Shown: positions 33,413-47,272, counted from the first letter of the stretch. The stretch is 64,000 nt of DNA from CAZJRB01 sp964547995 (GCA_964547995.1 CAZJRB010000008.1:1-64000), one strand, 5' to 3'. Made by a program: numbers and translations. The notes: generated by a model not told the origin, from the letters alone.

Positions 33413-33658
33413 CTACGAGAGCAGCTTGGTGACCCCTGTGTAGACCGCAAAGCCCGCCGCTCCGCCGCAGACGAGCCAGAAGCCGAGCTTCATTTCGGAC
33501 CACCAATCCTCTCCCCACTCCCCTCGGAACATCGAGACGACGTCCGGTGTGAGCCAGAAGCGGATACACTCCCAGAAGCCGCCTACATCACCGAAGAACG
33601 GCTTAAACAGCAGGACCAGAACCAAGACGCCGCCAACGACTCCACAGACTACAGCCAC
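33413..33658 (-). CDS. Small two-helix membrane protein
   Basis: The 81-residue frame from a GTG at 33658 (AGGGGG upstream) has two hydrophobic helices, VCGVVGGVLVLVLLFKPFF and LGFWLVCGGAAGFAVYTGV, separated by a Trp-rich loop. Unrecognised; accepted because of its clear membrane pattern and ribosome binding site. Confidence 0.5.
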   Translation of the reverse strand: MAVVCGVVGGVLVLVLLFKPFFGDVGGFWECIRFWLTPDVVSMFRGEWGEDWWSEMKLGFWLVCGGAAGFAVYTGVTKLLS

Positions 33659-33827
33659 GCGCCACCCCCTTATCTTGCTGCTCTAATGTCGAGCATCACG
33701 GTCGCCGCATTTAGCGACGTACCGTGCATGCTATTGTTGGCCCTTTCTCCAGTTTCCAGTTCAAAAGTGTTCCTTCAATCCGCACGCTTCATTCGTACCG
33801 AATTCAGCGGTGCGGACCGCGTGGTTC

Positions 33828-34739
33828 TCAGGGTGACGGGGATTCAGGTGCCCGGGGTCCGCCGAGCCGCTTGCGCATATATGCGTCCGCGCGGACCGCG
33901 CCCGTGCCGCCCGCTCCGGCCACGGCGTGCCTGCCGCCCTTGACCACGTGCAGCTCCACCGGGACACCGGCCTTCTTCAGTGCGGCCTCGAGAACCTTCG
34001 CGTGCTCGATGGGTACAATCCGGTCCGCGTCGCCATGCACGATGAGCATCGGTGGATCGTCCTCGCTGACGAAGCTCACGGGCGAAACGTCCTTGATGCG
34101 GTCGGCCGCCATCTTGCCGGCCGGCGTGCCGGGTTTGTAGCCGAGCAACTGCCGGTAGGCGGGATGCCCGTGCGCGATCCGGCCGAGCAGCCCCCAGTCG
34201 GTCGGACCCGCGAAGGGGATCGCAAACAGCACCCGCGAACTCTGCCGTTCCACGGGATCCTTGGAGTCGGGCTTCGCCTCGTCGTCCTGAAGCGCCATGT
34301 AGGCGGCCAGGTGCCCGCCCGCCGATCCGCCCGTCACCCCGATCCGCTTGAGATCGATATTCCATTTCTTCGCATTCTGCCGCACGAACTGGATGGCCCG
34401 GGCACAATCGTCGACCTGGGCGGGATGCACGGCCACGTCCGTAAAGCGATATTCCACCGCCACCACCGCGAGCCAGCCTTCGGCATGGGCCTTGCGCAGA
34501 AAGCCGGGCACGTGCTTTTTCGATCCGCCCCGCCAGCCCCCGCCGTGAATGAACACCATGGCCGGCGCCGGCTCCTCGGACTTCGCCAGGTACACATCCA
34601 GTTTCTGGGCCGCGTGATCATCGTCGTAGGCGATGTCCTTGAGGACCTCTTCCCCGCCCCGGGCCAACCCGGCGGACAGGAAAACTACGGCTAACACACG
34701 AAACGTCAAACCACTCATGATCTCTTTAAACATTTTCAT
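33828..34739 (-). CDS. Secreted alpha/beta hydrolase (esterase/lipase)
   Basis: The 303-residue enzyme has a signal peptide (LTFRVLAVVFLSAGLARGG), the oxyanion motif FIHGGGWRGGS, the nucleophile elbow GVTGGSAGGH (GxSxG), a catalytic Asp in IVHGDADRIVP and a His in VKGGRHAVAG. This is the layout of BD-FAE/Hormone-sensitive-type esterases, which often remove acetyl or feruloyl groups from plant and algal polysaccharides. The ATG at 34739 has GGAGGA upstream. The family and the exported location are sure; the substrate is not. Confidence 0.9.
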   Translation of the reverse strand: MKMFKEIMSGLTFRVLAVVFLSAGLARGGEEVLKDIAYDDDHAAQKLDVYLAKSEEPAPAMVFIHGGGWRGGSKKHVPGFLRKAHAEGWLAVVAVEYRFTDVAVHPAQVDDCARAIQFVRQNAKKWNIDLKRIGVTGGSAGGHLAAYMALQDDEAKPDSKDPVERQSSRVLFAIPFAGPTDWGLLGRIAHGHPAYRQLLGYKPGTPAGKMAADRIKDVSPVSFVSEDDPPMLIVHGDADRIVPIEHAKVLEAALKKAGVPVELHVVKGGRHAVAGAGGTGAVRADAYMRKRLGGPRAPESPSP

Positions 34740-34847
34740 AGTCCGATGTCCTCCATATTCAGTCGTGAGGCGAACGTCACGCATCGCGGGGTGGGGAGTT
34801 GACATTCCATCCCGCTGGACGTATTTCCGCTCCCGTGAATGCGATGG

Positions 34848-35795
34848 TTATCCGGCATCTTCGGCGTTTAGGATTTCGGGTGGAATCGGACGATCATCCA
34901 TCGGCAACCAGCGCAGCACACGGCGTGGCGGATCGCAAAGGCCGTTGTCAAACTGGCGAGATTGCCAGCAGATACCACCAGGACCATCCATTGTATCGCC
35001 ATCCTTTATGATTTCGCCGTTGCTCAACAGGTATAGTGAAACATTGCGAAGGAAGTTGTCTACGTGATTGAAATCGAACGAATCTGAATGAAAACACGCC
35101 TCGACATCGGGGATGTCAAGTTGGCCGTTGCCAACAGTATCCATCAGACACCATTCAGCATTGACATTGAACATTCGGACATTCGACCACGCATCTAGCG
35201 GTGGAAGATCATTCGCCCATCCATAATTCAGTGTTTCGCGCAATCCGTCCTGATCGCGTAACAGCTCACCGTTTGGATTGAAATAGCAAAGAGCACCTGG
35301 CACATCGAGTAGAGATGATGCCAGCTTCGTGACAAATTCGAGTTCTGGCAGAGGTTCGTAGTCGCTCGGCATTATCGGATCGTCATCCGCAGCACCAAAG
35401 GCATAGCTGGACCGAATGCGAATGAATCCGTTGTGCAGATCGGAAATTGTCCGCCCCGGTTCCCACGCCCAACATTGTTGAGCAGCCCGTTGAAGTCCGC
35501 CGGGATAAGCGAAGGGGCCGAAGTGGCCCATTGACCAGGCGCCAAAGATCATTGACTCGTTCTTGGGGTCACCCATGTGGTCAGGCCATTGCCGATCAAC
35601 GATGTCGACAGACACCAATCCATTGGTTTCAGGTCGGTAAGCGACGATAAGGGTCGGGCCGCCAAACGCCCATTCTTCGCTGGCGTCGAGTCGCTTGCGA
35701 ACATCGAAGTCCACAAGGGCAGCCTCGATTTCATCTAGCGATACGGGATGCTCCAGAAGAACGCAGACACCTTGAGTAAACATACCTTTCGGCAT
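34848..35795 (-). CDS. DUF4261-like protein of unknown function
   Basis: The 315-residue protein starts FTQGVCVLLEHPVSLDEIEA and has VDIVDRQWPDHMGDPKNES followed by MIFGAWSMGHFGPFAYPGGL, a pattern I associate with DUF4261. Relatives of this group often sit in mobile or polymorphic-toxin contexts, so an immunity role is possible but not shown. No signal peptide. The start overlaps the end of the PIN gene by 61 bases. GC is lower than average, as in the adjacent TA module. Confidence 0.65.
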   Translation of the reverse strand: MPKGMFTQGVCVLLEHPVSLDEIEAALVDFDVRKRLDASEEWAFGGPTLIVAYRPETNGLVSVDIVDRQWPDHMGDPKNESMIFGAWSMGHFGPFAYPGGLQRAAQQCWAWEPGRTISDLHNGFIRIRSSYAFGAADDDPIMPSDYEPLPELEFVTKLASSLLDVPGALCYFNPNGELLRDQDGLRETLNYGWANDLPPLDAWSNVRMFNVNAEWCLMDTVGNGQLDIPDVEACFHSDSFDFNHVDNFLRNVSLYLLSNGEIIKDGDTMDGPGGICWQSRQFDNGLCDPPRRVLRWLPMDDRPIPPEILNAEDAG

Positions 35796-36253
35796 AGTGG
35801 TGTGCGACTCCTATGGGATAACTTATTGGTTAGTTCGTTTTCCAGAAAATCAGTGTACCGCCGCGTTTCTTGGCTGTCAATTTGGGGGGTGCTTCCTCGT
35901 CTAGGCGTCAAGGCCTGCCTGGAGAGGTGCCGCTGGAATTCATTGGCGCATCCGGCGATCTGCAACGCATCCTCAAAGTCCGTCGTCTCCAGACCATAGG
36001 CTGCTTCCAGTATCTCCTGGTCGACGGTGAGCAACTCCAGGCAATCAAGGCACTGTAGGACAACTTGACGCGCGGTGGAAACCGAAGCAAGACGTCGAGC
36101 GATGTAGTAGATATCAGTCAGAGATGACGCAGTCATGCAGCATATCAGCCGACCGTCGATTCCAGCTTGCCAGATCGTTTCCGCATCGCTCAGCCATTCT
36201 CCGCGCCGCAGGAGAACATCCAGGACCACGTTTGTGTCGAGGAGAACTCTCAT
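35735..36253 (-). CDS. PIN-domain toxin (possibly 3'-frameshifted)
   Basis: VapC-like PIN proteins are Mg-dependent RNases. The 172-residue frame begins RVLLDTNVVLDVLLRR with the first catalytic Asp, has SSLTDIYYIARRLA and ETTDFEDALQIAGCA with further acidic residues. Thereafter the usual terminal strand with the last Asp and a ...ILSPxELL ending is not seen, and the protein continues into the DUF4261 start. PIN toxins are normally about 130-145 residues, so a late frameshift or loss of stop is likely. The ATG overlaps the antitoxin stop (ATGA). Confidence 0.75.
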   Translation of the reverse strand: MRVLLDTNVVLDVLLRRGEWLSDAETIWQAGIDGRLICCMTASSLTDIYYIARRLASVSTARQVVLQCLDCLELLTVDQEILEAAYGLETTDFEDALQIAGCANEFQRHLSRQALTPRRGSTPQIDSQETRRYTDFLENELTNKLSHRSRTPLCRKVCLLKVSAFFWSIPYR

Positions 36254-36498
36254 GAACCGTGCTTTCGCAGCAACTCCTCTTCGAGCACCTTACCGCACTC
36301 CTCATCCGACGGAGGCGGATTCCCCGAGTCGAGCATGCCCAGCAAGTTTCTTAACGATGCCTGTCGTTTCTGCTTCTCTCCGACGCGGGACTCGAGCGTT
36401 TGCAGAATCTTGCGGGCCAATTCAAGACGGTCCTCAGCAGGCCAGTCGCTAATCCGCCCCAGTTCTGCGGAAACCTGATCTGTTTGGGGGTCTGGCAT
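36250..36498 (-). CDS. Antitoxin of the PIN module
   Basis: The 82-residue protein is acidic and helical (ISDWPAEDRLELARKILQTL), with a Lys-tail end, like antitoxins that precede PIN genes in planctomycetes and cyanobacteria. GGAGAAC lies before the ATG, and the TGA overlaps the toxin ATG by ATGA. It should bind the PIN protein and repress the operon. Confidence 0.75.
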   Translation of the reverse strand: MPDPQTDQVSAELGRISDWPAEDRLELARKILQTLESRVGEKQKRQASLRNLLGMLDSGNPPPSDEECGKVLEEELLRKHGS

Positions 36499-36640
36499 AA
36501 AGTTCTCCTCGAATCGCTCGATCTTGACGGTGACAACTACCCTACATTGTAGACCACCCTGCGAGAAAGATCAAGATGATCAGACATCCGAACAGTTCGA
36601 ACATAAGTAGCGGGTGATTGCCCGACAGCCACCCGGTCAC

Positions 36641-39301
<2,661 letters not shown>

Positions 39302-39368
39302 GGGAGTACGTGCTCCTTTCAGTGTGTACCGCCGACGAAGAAACACCATTGCCGGGATTATGCGACGT

Positions 39369-39448
39369 TTAGCGGGCGGGCTTGCCCGCCGTGGCGACTG
39401 GATGCCGATCAGTGATTATCGCTACGGCGGGCAAGCCCGCCTGCTAAA
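39369..39448. repeat. Inverted repeat, GGGCGGGCTTGCCCGCC family
   Basis: The arms 39369-39390 and 39427-39448 are inverted with one mismatch, each with a GGCGGGCTTGCCCGCC palindrome. It lies between dnaK and clpB and could separate their transcripts. Confidence 0.8.
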
Positions 39449-39493
39449 TGGTCTTCCCCCACGAATAATTCGCCGTAGCCGGGGGCAACGCCC

Positions 39494-41413
<1,920 letters not shown>

Positions 41414-41978
41414 GGGTTGCTCCTTTTTCTTCCGTTATTTCTCTTATGGGGACGTCAGAAGCCGATGGACGCGCTCCTGCCGTTTACCTTCAGTGATTGA
41501 ACAAAGATACCTTACCACCGGTCCGGGAGGTCAGAATCCCCCCTTCGCCGGTTTCGGCGCGCTTTTCCAGCACACCATGGAGTGTGCAAAGGGCGTGCCG
41601 CTGCAAGGGCCGGACCAATAGTATCGTCGCAAGTCTTTTTTTACCAACAATTTACGGTGTCACGGCCGTTTTTCTTTGTGCGGGGCTACGCAACACACAA
41701 TTGCTCGCCTGCCATTTTGACATGATGCCCAACGGACAGCCATCGCCCCTGCCATTATGGCAGTCCGTCACCCCCCGGTCGAATTTACGGGGTGCCCGTC
41801 ACCGACGAGTTGCCATTGGGGGGAACTTTTCCGCCTCGAATGTCGTCTGATTCTGCGGCCGCTATTGCTGCGGCAGTGGCGGCGTTTTCTCGCAAATCCC
41901 CGTCGCAGACATTATTCTGGTATCCATGGGCGCGGGAAAAATCGGGTGGCTGGGAAAACGGGGCATTGGAGTCTTCGG
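41414..41978. other. Divergent intergenic region, dnaK promoter candidate
   Basis: This 565-base region separates dnaK from the first DUF4139-like gene. On the minus strand TTGGTA (41647-41642), 18 bases and TACTAT (41623-41618) form a weak sigma70-like promoter about 205 bases before dnaK. No CIRCE or sigma32-type motif was found. No gene is supportable; the in-frame upstream extension of the rightward gene has no signal or coding character. Confidence 0.3.
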
Positions 41979-43508
41979 GTGATTCGACACACTTTCCTCT
42001 TGGTGATTACGCTGTTGACGGCCCTGGCCGTCGAATCCTTTGCGGCGGTCGACCTAGTGACCATCCCCCGCCGCGAAGGTGTCCAGCTTACGATCTACAA
42101 CTCCGAAGACATCACGATGGTTCGTGAAAGCCGGTTGCTGACGGTCAAGCAGGGGATCAACCGGATTCAGTTCACCTGGGCGAACACGCTGATCGACCCG
42201 ACGAGCATCGACTTCCGGATTCTCGATCACGTTGACAAGGTCGATCTGATCGACACGACGTTTCCGGCCGGCCGCAACGACGCCCTGCAATGGAACATCG
42301 AGAGCCGGATGGCCGGGAAGATTCCGGTCGAGATCCGCTACTTCACCAGCGGGATCACGTGGAAAGCAGACTACGTGGGCATCGCGAATGAAGAGGAGAC
42401 GGAACTGGGGTTGACCGGTTACGTGCGGGTGTACAACAACTCGGGCGAGCTTTACGACAACGCCCAGACCCGGCTGGTAGTGGGCACGATCAACCTGGTC
42501 GAGAAGATTGCCGATTTGGCAACGCGGCCCGCCCCGGACGACGGGGAAAAGTATGCCGACCGCTCGGAGGAGAACCGCCGAAAAATGCGGGAGCGGTTCA
42601 AGGATCACCTCAAAAACGCGCAAGGATGGGGGGCTGTCGGCGGCGGCATGATGGGCGGCATGGGTGGCTTCGCCGCACCGGCCAAGCCGAAGCGGGTCAT
42701 CAAGGAAGGGCTGTCCGAGTACTTCTTGTTTGCCATCGAGGGACGCGAGGACATCAAAGACCACGAGCCGAAGCGGCTCGTCTCGATGAAGATCGCCGAC
42801 GTGCCGCTCGAGTGCATGTACAAACTGACCGATCGCGACGGTGGCTCCCATTTCACTAAGTACTACCGCTTCAAGAATAAGAAGCTCCTGGACGACGAGG
42901 GTAAGGAAGAAGATCTGCCGGCGATGGAGAATCTCGGGCTTTCGCCGCTTCCGGACGGCATGGTGCGGCTCTTCTTCGAATACGGCAACAAAGACCTCGC
43001 GTACGTCGGCGGGACCAAGACGAAATACGTGCCGATCGGCGACCGCGTCGAGGTGAATGTCGGCCGCGATCCGGACGTCGCCATTGTGCGGCGACTAAAG
43101 GATCAGCGCATTGCCAACGTTGTCGCCCGGCAGTACAAGCGGCGGTTGGACAACCGCTTTGTGATGTACTACGACTTGATCGATTACGACGAGACCTTCG
43201 TGTATGAAGAGGAGATCGTTTCCGGCAAGCCGGTCGGCGTGAAAACGGAGATCGAGCGGCGATTCGATGCGAATGTCGTCCTTTGGGGGAGCGAGGGAAA
43301 GCCGAAGGATTGGGACAGCAACGAAGCGGGGGCTTATGTCGATCTCCACGCGGTCGAGGGCCGTGTCGAACGGGTCGACCAAAACCACGTGAAATACTTC
43401 CTCGACCTGAAACCGGGCGAGAAACGGTTCGTCACGTATACCGTCACCTACAAACGCCGCAAGGTCGGACCGGAATTGAACCAGGAGAAACGGCGCGAGC
43501 CGCTGTAG
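41979..43508 (+). CDS. Secreted DUF4139-like protein, paralogue A
   Basis: The 509-residue protein starts at a GTG with TTGGAG 8 bases upstream. The start was chosen because it gives a signal peptide aligned with that of paralogue B (LLVITLLTALAVESFAAVDL). The mature protein begins VDLVTIPRREGVQLTIYNSE. Its core, ITWKADYVGIANEEE and GYVRVYNNSGELYDNAQ, resembles the DUF4139 / mucoidy-inhibitor MuiA sandwich. A Gly/Met-rich insert (GGGMMGGMGG) lies at about residues 220-235. It is followed 8 bases later by a perfect inverted repeat and then paralogue B. Confidence 0.75.
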   Translation: MIRHTFLLVITLLTALAVESFAAVDLVTIPRREGVQLTIYNSEDITMVRESRLLTVKQGINRIQFTWANTLIDPTSIDFRILDHVDKVDLIDTTFPAGRNDALQWNIESRMAGKIPVEIRYFTSGITWKADYVGIANEEETELGLTGYVRVYNNSGELYDNAQTRLVVGTINLVEKIADLATRPAPDDGEKYADRSEENRRKMRERFKDHLKNAQGWGAVGGGMMGGMGGFAAPAKPKRVIKEGLSEYFLFAIEGREDIKDHEPKRLVSMKIADVPLECMYKLTDRDGGSHFTKYYRFKNKKLLDDEGKEEDLPAMENLGLSPLPDGMVRLFFEYGNKDLAYVGGTKTKYVPIGDRVEVNVGRDPDVAIVRRLKDQRIANVVARQYKRRLDNRFVMYYDLIDYDETFVYEEEIVSGKPVGVKTEIERRFDANVVLWGSEGKPKDWDSNEAGAYVDLHAVEGRVERVDQNHVKYFLDLKPGEKRFVTYTVTYKRRKVGPELNQEKRREPL

Positions 43509-43516
43509 CCGCGGGA

Positions 43517-43632
43517 CTACAAAGCCGCGACCAGTGGTCGCGGGAGGAGTTCTAACGACGCCTATTGCGAAAATACGATGACGCAGAAAAACGATCCCCC
43601 GATTTCCGCGACCACTGGTCGCGGCTTTGTAG
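43517..43632. repeat. Perfect 27-bp inverted repeat between the paralogues
   Basis: CTACAAAGCCGCGACCAGTG (27-base arm, 43517-43543) recurs inverted without mismatch at 43606-43632, 62 bases apart. It belongs to the GCGACC/GGTCGC family. The right arm abuts the ribosome binding site of paralogue B (AGAGGA, 43631-43636), so folding could affect its translation. Confidence 0.9.
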
Positions 43633-43642
43633 AGGAACACCC

Positions 43643-45157
43643 ATGAACACTCGAACCCACGTGATTGTACTGGTGATGCTGACCGCTCTGGCAGTCCCGT
43701 CCTTTGCCGCGGTCGACCTGGTCACGATCCCGCGCCGCGAATCGACACAATTGACGATCTACAATTCCGAAGACATCACGATGATCCGTGAGAGCCGTTT
43801 GCTGACGGTCAAGCAGGGAGTCAACCGGATTCAATTCACCTGGGCAAATACGCTGATCGATCCGACGAGCATCGACTTTCGGATTCTCGATCACGTGGAC
43901 AAGGTCGACCTGATCGACACGACGTTTCCGGCCGGGCGCAACGACGCACTGCAATGGAACATCAAGAGCCAGATGGCCGGCAAGATCCCGGTTGAGATTC
44001 GCTATTTTACGAGCGGAATCACGTGGGCGGCCGATTATGTGGGAATCGCGAACGAGGATGAGACGGAGCTGAACATCACCGGCTACGTCCGCGTCTACAA
44101 TAACTCGGGCGAACTGTACGACAACGCCCAGACCCGGCTTGTGGTCGGCAACATCAACTTGGTTGAGAAGATTGCCGACCTGGCGATGCGGCCCGCGCCG
44201 GGCGACGACGGCAAGGGCAAGATCACCTATAAGAAGATGCCGGCGAAAACCAGGGCAGCCGCCCGCGAGGTCTTCGAGGAGGCCCTCGATATGGCGGAAG
44301 CGGAGCCCGCCGAGGAGCCTTGTGAACCCGAATTACCCAAGGAAGTCGTGAAACAGGGGCTTTCCGAGTACTTCCTGTTTACCATTGCCGGGCGCGAGGA
44401 CATCAAGGACAAGGAGCCCAAGCGGCTCGTGTCGATGGAAATCGTCGGGGCGCCGCTGGAGTGCATGTACAAAGTGACCGACCGCGACGGCGGCACGAGA
44501 TTTACGAAATACTATCGTTTCAAGAATCTCAAGCTGCTCGACGAGAACGGCAAAGAGAAGAAGCTGCCGGCCATGGAGAATCTCGGCGTCTCGCCGTTGC
44601 CCGACGGCAACGTCCGGTTGTTCTTCGAGTACAAAAACAAGGATCTGGCGTACGTCGGGGGTACGAGCACGAAGTACGTGCCGATCGGCGACCGCGTCGA
44701 GGTAAACGTCGGCCACGACCCGGACGTGACCATTGTCCGCCGATTGAAAGATCAGCACATCACCAACGTCGTTGCCCGGCAGTACAAACGGCGGCTCGAC
44801 AATACGTTCGTCATGTACTACGACCTGATCGATTACGACGAGACGTTCGTCTACGAGGAGGAAATCGTCTCCGGCAAACCGGTCGAGGTGAAGACGGAGA
44901 TCGAGCGCCGCTTCGATGCCAACGTCGTTCTCTGGGGCAGCGATGGCCGGCCGAAGGACTGGGGCAGCAACGAAGCGGGGGCGTACGTCGATCTCCACGC
45001 GGTCGAGGGCCGCGTCGAGCGGGTCGACCAGAACCATGTGAAGTACTTCCTCGATCTGGGGCCGGGCGAGAAGCGGCTGGTGACCTACACGGTCACCTAC
45101 AAGCGCCGGAAGGTCGGGCCGGAGCTCAACGGCGAGAAGCGGCGCGAACCGTTGTAG
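43643..45157 (+). CDS. Secreted DUF4139-like protein, paralogue B
   Basis: The 504-residue protein has a signal peptide (VIVLVMLTALAVPSFAAVDL) and aligns with paralogue A end to end, most residues being identical by eye. They differ chiefly in the insert at about residues 205-240, which is Ala/Glu-rich here (REVFEEALDMAEAEPAEEP) instead of Gly/Met-rich. Both end in the same KRRKVGPEL...KRREPL tail. I read them as a recent tandem duplication in which the variable linker has been exchanged. Function unknown; a surface or periplasmic role is likely. Confidence 0.78.
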   Translation: MNTRTHVIVLVMLTALAVPSFAAVDLVTIPRRESTQLTIYNSEDITMIRESRLLTVKQGVNRIQFTWANTLIDPTSIDFRILDHVDKVDLIDTTFPAGRNDALQWNIKSQMAGKIPVEIRYFTSGITWAADYVGIANEDETELNITGYVRVYNNSGELYDNAQTRLVVGNINLVEKIADLAMRPAPGDDGKGKITYKKMPAKTRAAAREVFEEALDMAEAEPAEEPCEPELPKEVVKQGLSEYFLFTIAGREDIKDKEPKRLVSMEIVGAPLECMYKVTDRDGGTRFTKYYRFKNLKLLDENGKEKKLPAMENLGVSPLPDGNVRLFFEYKNKDLAYVGGTSTKYVPIGDRVEVNVGHDPDVTIVRRLKDQHITNVVARQYKRRLDNTFVMYYDLIDYDETFVYEEEIVSGKPVEVKTEIERRFDANVVLWGSDGRPKDWGSNEAGAYVDLHAVEGRVERVDQNHVKYFLDLGPGEKRLVTYTVTYKRRKVGPELNGEKRREPL

Positions 45158-45302
45158 ACGACATTCGTTGGGGGGGATGTTCTGTACGATGGCCTTCCAA
45201 AGCCGTCGACCCCTCCCCCATCTTGGGTGTTTCCCGCCCGTTGACACGTTGACGCCTCGCAGGTACAAGGAAGCCATTGGGTTACGATACCGGAACAATG
45301 GT

Positions 45303-46496
45303 ATGAGCATGGGTAAGAAAAAGGCGAAAAAGACGGCGAGTAAGGGGAAAAAGAAGGTGGCGAAGCGGATCACACCCCGCAAATCGAGGGTCACGTCGAA
45401 ATCCGCCCCCAGGCCGACGAAGCACGCGACATCCGCCGATCTGCGAACGAAGCTGGCACAGCTCGACCGGGAGATCGTCGGAGCGATTCAAGCCCGGGCC
45501 AAACTGGTGGCCGAGATGGCCGGGCGGGACGATCCGGTCGCTTTGGCCAGCGTGGCTTCCGCCCTGGAAGATGATGCCTTGAGCAAAGCGATCGAAGGCA
45601 GTCGGGGGCCATTGACGCGGCGCACGATCCGGGCGATTTTTCGGGAGCTGCTCGGCGGCTGCCGGTCTCTTGTCCGGCAGCAGCGGATTGCCTTTCTCGG
45701 TCCCTATTTCAGCTTCAGCCACCTGGCCGCGCTCCACCATTTCGGCCAGAGTGTCGAATTCGTGCCGGTGGGAACCATCCCGGCGGTGTTTGAGGAGGTG
45801 AACCGGGGGCATTCGGACTTCGGTCTGGTTCCGGTCGAGAACTCTACCGACGGCCGGATTGCCGACACGCTCGACATGTTTACGCGGTTGCCGGTGAAAA
45901 TCTGTGCTCAGCTCGAGATGGAAATCCACCATACGTTGCTGGGGAAGTGTCCCCGGCACGATGTCAAGGAGGTCTACAGCCGCCCGCAGGCGCTGTCCCA
46001 GTGCCGCAACTGGCTTGCGAAGCACGTGCCGACTGCCCGGACCATCGAGGTGACGAGCACGTCGACGGCCGCGCAGTTGGCCAACGAAAAGCCCGGGGCA
46101 GCCGCCATCGCCAGCCTGGAAGCGGGCATCCACTACGGATTGGACATCCTGGCCGAGAACATCGAGGACCACGCCTCGAACACAACGCGCTTTGCCGTGA
46201 TCGGCGAGCAACCGGCCGAGCGGACCGGCGAGGACCACACCGCAATGCTCTTCCAGGTCGAGCACCGGCCCGGCGCCCTGGCCGAGGCGATGAACATTTT
46301 CAAGCAGCACATGGTGAATCTGACCTGGATCGAATCGTTTCCCATTCCCGGTTCCGACCGGGCCTATTTGTTCTTCGTTGAGATGGAGGGGCACGAGACC
46401 GACTCGCGGCTGTGCCGCGCCGTCACGGCGCTGAAGCGGAAGGCCCTGCGGCTGGAGATATTGGGTTCCTTTCCCGCCTTGGAAACCGAGGACTGA
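45303..46496 (+). CDS. pheA: Chorismate mutase-prephenate dehydratase with basic N-terminal tail
   Basis: It makes phenylpyruvate from chorismate via prephenate. The 397-residue protein has a histone H1-like Lys-rich tail (residues 1-42, starting MSMGKKKAKKTASKGKKKVA), a chorismate mutase helix (about 47-130, LRTKLAQLDREIVGAIQARA), the dehydratase domain (RIAFLGPYFSFSHLAALHHF to the NTTRFAVIGE motif) and an ACT domain (HRPGALAEAMNIFKQH) with ESFP where ESRP is usual. The tail is not part of the standard enzyme. It lies 20 bases before tpiA, in one operon. Confidence 0.93.
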   Translation: MSMGKKKAKKTASKGKKKVAKRITPRKSRVTSKSAPRPTKHATSADLRTKLAQLDREIVGAIQARAKLVAEMAGRDDPVALASVASALEDDALSKAIEGSRGPLTRRTIRAIFRELLGGCRSLVRQQRIAFLGPYFSFSHLAALHHFGQSVEFVPVGTIPAVFEEVNRGHSDFGLVPVENSTDGRIADTLDMFTRLPVKICAQLEMEIHHTLLGKCPRHDVKEVYSRPQALSQCRNWLAKHVPTARTIEVTSTSTAAQLANEKPGAAAIASLEAGIHYGLDILAENIEDHASNTTRFAVIGEQPAERTGEDHTAMLFQVEHRPGALAEAMNIFKQHMVNLTWIESFPIPGSDRAYLFFVEMEGHETDSRLCRAVTALKRKALRLEILGSFPALETED

Positions 46497-46516
46497 CATC
46501 TTTGAAGGAGTTGTTG

Positions 46517-47272
46517 ATGCGACGCTTATTCATTGCCGGAAACTGGAAGATGAACCTGGATCGCGTTGCGGCCGTTGCGCTGGCCGAGAGTCTCGCACGG
46601 GAGACGGCCGGCAACGATGCGGTCGACCTGGCGGTCTGCCCGTCATTCGTCTATCTCGACCCGGTCGCCAAAGCGATTGCGGGCTCCAAGGTTGCGTTGG
46701 GGGCACAAGACATCTACCACGAAGCCAAAGGGGCCTTTACCGGCGAAGTCAGTGCTCCGATGCTTCGCGATATCGGCTGCAAGTACGTAATTCTCGGCCA
46801 CAGCGAACGGCGGCACGTGATGGGAGAGTCGGACGCCGACGTCAACCGAAAGGTCTATGCCGCACTGGAGGCCGGTCTTTTGCCGATTGTCTGCTTGGGT
46901 GAGTTGATCGAGGAGCGGAAGGCGGGCAAGACCATGGACATCATCGCCAGCCAGTTCGCCGGCTCGCTGGCGGGGGTGCCGGCTGTGCAGATGGGCATGA
47001 TAACCATCGCCTACGAGCCGGTTTGGGCGATCGGCACCGGCGAAGTGGCCACACCCGAGGTGGCCGAGGAGGTCCATGTCGGGCTTCGCAAGATCGTGGA
47101 AACCCGGTATAATCAGCAGGTTGCCGAGGCGGTCCGAATTCAGTACGGCGGCAGCGTGAAGCCCGATAACGCCGCCGATCTGCTCGGCCAACCGAACATC
47201 GACGGGGCCCTGGTCGGCGGGGCCTCGCTGAAGGCGGAGTCGTTCCTGGGCATCCTTGCGGCCGCCGGTTGA
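46517..47272 (+). CDS. tpiA: Triosephosphate isomerase
   Basis: It interconverts dihydroxyacetone phosphate and glyceraldehyde 3-phosphate. The 251-residue TIM barrel has FIAGNWKMNLD (Lys), CKYVILGHSERRHV (His), IAYEPVWAIGTG (catalytic Glu) and the phosphate loop IQYGGSVKPDNA. GAAGGAG precedes the ATG. It is followed closely by secG, the usual planctomycete and proteobacterial order. Confidence 0.97.
   Translation: MRRLFIAGNWKMNLDRVAAVALAESLARETAGNDAVDLAVCPSFVYLDPVAKAIAGSKVALGAQDIYHEAKGAFTGEVSAPMLRDIGCKYVILGHSERRHVMGESDADVNRKVYAALEAGLLPIVCLGELIEERKAGKTMDIIASQFAGSLAGVPAVQMGMITIAYEPVWAIGTGEVATPEVAEEVHVGLRKIVETRYNQQVAEAVRIQYGGSVKPDNAADLLGQPNIDGALVGGASLKAESFLGILAAAG

Noticed and set aside
41414..41700. 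CIRCE element or sigma32 promoter before dnaK
   Set aside because: No TTAGCACTC/GAGTGCTAA pair. CCCCATAAG occurs on the minus strand but without a CTTGAA box at the proper distance.
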